From the NCBI GenBank assembly GCA_938045565.1, contig CALIAZ010000045.1:10838-74837 (forward strand): DNA of 64,000 nucleotides, written 5' to 3'. The notes under the pieces are model-generated. The model had not been told where the DNA came from. It was given only the letters and a program-made list of their open reading frames with translations, and did no database searches. Each line of letters begins with the position of its first letter. Position 1 is the first letter of the stretch. Source of the stretch: an uncultured Atopobium sp. Lineage in GTDB: Bacteria; Actinomycetota; Coriobacteriia; Coriobacteriales; Atopobiaceae. Positions 62,208-64,000 of the stretch are shown here, piece by piece. Position numbers and translations under genes: made by a program.

Positions 62208-63128
62208 ATGGGCAAAGTGATTGTATTTGGAAGCCTGAACATGGACATCTCTATCGAGGCAGATAAGATGCCTCAGCAGGGCGAGACCATCGGCGGCAAA
62301 AATCTTGTCACCAGCCCAGGTGGAAAGGGCGCCAACCAAGCAGTTGCCGCAGCTCGAATGGGCGCAGATGTCCATATGATTGGTGCTGTTGGTGCTGACT
62401 CGTTCGGACAGAACCTCAAGCAGTCGCTTATTGACTATGGTGTCAATGCGGAGCAGGTAGACGAGCTGTCTGGAGTCTCCACTGGTGTTGCCGTAATCGT
62501 GCGCGTTGGCGGCGATAATCGCATCATTTTGGACCACGGCGCTAATCACGCGCGCATAGTTGACGATGTAAAAGCGGTGCTTGACCGCATTGTGGAGCCA
62601 GGTGACGTGTTCTTGACGCAGTTTGAGTGCGAGTTGTCGACCACGTTTGAGCTTATCAGGTACGCGCATGAGCTGGGGCTCTATACGATGGTGAACCCAT
62701 CGCCCGCGGCTACCATGACTACCGGTCTTCTCGCCAGCGTGGACTTGCTCTGCCTGAACGAGATTGAGTTTGCGGACCTGTTTGGCGAGGGCAAGATTAG
62801 CCCGTTGGCAGAGCCCGAGGTTGCGGTGCAGAAGGTGCTTGAAAGCGGCGTGGCTACTGCGGTGTTGACGCTGGGGTCCAAAGGCTCGATCGCTGCCGAC
62901 GCACACGGCGTCTACCAGCAGGAATGCTATCGCGTGGACACCGTGGACACTACCTGCGCGGGAGATACGTTTATGGGCACACTCGCCGCGTTCCAGGCAT
63001 CGGGGCAGCTGGAGGGCCACGACATCAAGCAGGCGCTCGACGTGGCTGCAAAGGCTGCAGCGCTTGCTACCACTAAGGTTGGTGCCCAGCAATCAATTCC
63101 AACGTATCAGCAGGTAGTTGAGTTTTAG
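62208..63128 (+). CDS. rbsK: Ribokinase
   Basis: A 306-residue PfkB-family kinase, phosphorylating ribose at O5. GSLNMDISIEADKMPQQGETI at the N-terminus, GGKGANQAVAAARMGA (sugar-binding PfkB signature 1) and DTTCAGDTFMGTLAAF (signature 2, catalytic Asp) are diagnostic. AAGAAGGAG precedes the ATG. Followed at 121 bases by a nucleoside hydrolase; the two together convert nucleosides to base plus ribose 5-phosphate. Confidence 0.96.
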   Translation: MGKVIVFGSLNMDISIEADKMPQQGETIGGKNLVTSPGGKGANQAVAAARMGADVHMIGAVGADSFGQNLKQSLIDYGVNAEQVDELSGVSTGVAVIVRVGGDNRIILDHGANHARIVDDVKAVLDRIVEPGDVFLTQFECELSTTFELIRYAHELGLYTMVNPSPAATMTTGLLASVDLLCLNEIEFADLFGEGKISPLAEPEVAVQKVLESGVATAVLTLGSKGSIAADAHGVYQQECYRVDTVDTTCAGDTFMGTLAAFQASGQLEGHDIKQALDVAAKAAALATTKVGAQQSIPTYQQVVEF

Positions 63129-63160
63129 GTTAAAATTGCAGTGATTGTTGCTTCATAACT

Positions 63161-63216
63161 CGCAGTTCACACGCAGAAAACGGCTCCAACCAAGCCTAAA
63201 CGCAGTTCACACGCAG
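63161..63216. repeat. Direct repeat CGCAGTTCACACGCAG before the nucleoside hydrolase
   Basis: CGCAGTTCACACGCAG at 63161-63176 and 63201-63216, 40 bases apart (four helical turns), followed by a partial CACGCAGCTCAAACG. It may be a regulator site or a local duplication. Confidence 0.5.
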
Positions 63217-63249
63217 CATACACGCAGCTCAAACGTACAAAGGAGACTT

Positions 63250-64000
63250 ATGACAACGCTTTCAACTAAGACGCGCGTCATCATCGACACAGATCCGGGC
63301 ATCGACGACGCCATTGCGCTGGGTTTTGCCCTGGCCGCAAAGGCGCTGGATATCAAATTAATTACTACTGTCAGCGGAAATGTTGGTATCGAAAACGTCA
63401 CCAACAATGCCCTCAAGCTGCTCAAATTCTGGAACCAGCACGTGCCTGTTGCACGAGGTGCCGCCGAGCCGCTGCTCAGAAAACCAATGGACGCAAGCGA
63501 TGTCCACGGTGCGTCCGGTATGAGAGGCTACGAGTTCGATGGCATTCAGACGGACTGTCTTCTTGAAGAAACCGCACTTGAGTCACAGCATCGCGTCATT
63601 ATGGAGGGCGCTTCGGCTGGCGAGAAAACCACGCTGGTGACGCTTGGCCCCCTGACCAATATTGCGCTGCTGCTGAAAGCATATCCACAGGTCAAGGAGA
63701 ATATCGACCGCATTGTTATGATGGGCGGCGCCCTGACCCGCGGAAACCTTGGCGTCATGTCCGAGTTTAACGTGGGTGTTGACCCCGAGGCAGCAAAAAT
63801 TGTCTTTGCATCCGGCGTTCATGTGGCTATGGTTGGCCTTGAGGTGGGTGACGCCGCTCGCGTGATGCCTGAGGACATCGAGAACATCCAGAACTCCGGT
63901 AAGAGTGGCGACATGCTGGTCAAGCTGCTGCTCAACTATCGCGTCCACTACCAGGAGGAGGGCTTCAGCATGTACGACCCAACGGCCGTGGCCTACCTGC
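63250..64000 (+). CDS. Nucleoside hydrolase, 5' part, cut by window end
   Basis: The first 250 residues of an inosine-uridine preferring nucleoside hydrolase (IunH type), which splits ribonucleosides into base and ribose. VIIDTDPGIDDAIALGFAL is the family signature with the calcium-binding Asp cluster; TLGPLTNIALLL and MGGALTRGNLGVMSEFNVGVDPEAA follow. AAGGAG precedes the ATG. The gene continues past 64000; about 60-80 residues should be missing. It forms a nucleoside-salvage unit with the upstream ribokinase. Confidence 0.95.
   Translation, partial: MTTLSTKTRVIIDTDPGIDDAIALGFALAAKALDIKLITTVSGNVGIENVTNNALKLLKFWNQHVPVARGAAEPLLRKPMDASDVHGASGMRGYEFDGIQTDCLLEETALESQHRVIMEGASAGEKTTLVTLGPLTNIALLLKAYPQVKENIDRIVMMGGALTRGNLGVMSEFNVGVDPEAAKIVFASGVHVAMVGLEVGDAARVMPEDIENIQNSGKSGDMLVKLLLNYRVHYQEEGFSMYDPTAVAYL

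Overview
The window looks like the chromosome of a saccharolytic, fermentative Gram-positive actinobacterium, most likely a Coriobacteriia member such as Lancefieldella/Atopobium. This is an inference from gene content: a full-length phosphoketolase, a MurE with a lysine/ornithine-type specificity motif, PTS-based sugar uptake, Tat lipoproteins, moderate GC and AGGAGG-type ribosome binding sites. No rRNA or species marker is present, so the species is not proven.

Layout. 1-605: the end of a type II-style CRISPR array (36-nt repeat, 66-nt period) followed by a probable tracrRNA on the opposite strand; cas genes must lie left of the window. 651-991: a small frameshifted gene. 1232-5335: flavodoxin, OmpR-type response regulator, histidine kinase, and a Tat/lipobox beta-helix lipoprotein preceded by a perfect tandem 11-bp repeat that looks like the regulator's binding site. 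5496-11445 (minus): DUF3006 protein, ComEC-like metallo-beta-lactamase protein, esterase, Na+/H+ antiporter, YdcF-like membrane protein. 12029-18546: secondary alcohol dehydrogenase, COG0523 metallochaperone with a His-rich tail, a membrane-segment-containing SF2 helicase, a PFL/UPF0210 protein. 18735-22882: LacI-family regulator, a perfect LacI-type palindrome and phosphoketolase. 22883-23707: a cluster of unusual modular repeats. 23708-26341: MurE, initiator tRNA and a truncated substrate-binding protein.

26478-36336 is an accessory island bracketed by two decayed copies of the 3' part of tRNA-fMet. It carries a GHKL (MutL/MORC-like) ATPase, a Z1-domain helicase-like protein, a PD-(D/E)XK nuclease-like protein, an AIPR protein and a convergent C5 cytosine methyltransferase: a restriction/defence system of a known but little-characterised type. 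36445-41211: TDT transporter, DUF3784 protein, HD hydrolase, alpha/beta hydrolase and two unknown proteins. 41489-45094: a cellobiose-type PTS with a GH1 phospho-glycosidase whose acid/base Glu is Gln. 45242-48717: PepF, glyoxalase-family protein, free-Met-sulfoxide reductase with a Pro/Ala/Glu insertion, FMN reductase. 49130-56367: an N-acetylmuramic acid recovery locus (serine hydrolase, murR, murQ, murP, mupG). 57027-61655: two nitroreductases and a Mg2+ P-type ATPase with an acidic insertion and a short leader ORF in its 5' leader. 62208-64000: ribokinase and a nucleoside hydrolase cut by the window edge.

The strongest unexpected signal is a dispersed 9-mer, TGGCGAGAA, found about 30 times on either strand where about 0.5 would be expected. 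It is absent from the defence island and in places forms inverted pairs that act as terminators, like a DNA uptake sequence. Other notable signals are a family of about 118-bp modular repeats (three tandem units closed by a hairpin, with one copy in which the core sequence is swapped), a two-copy inverted-repeat element, and low-complexity insertions in several otherwise conserved enzymes.
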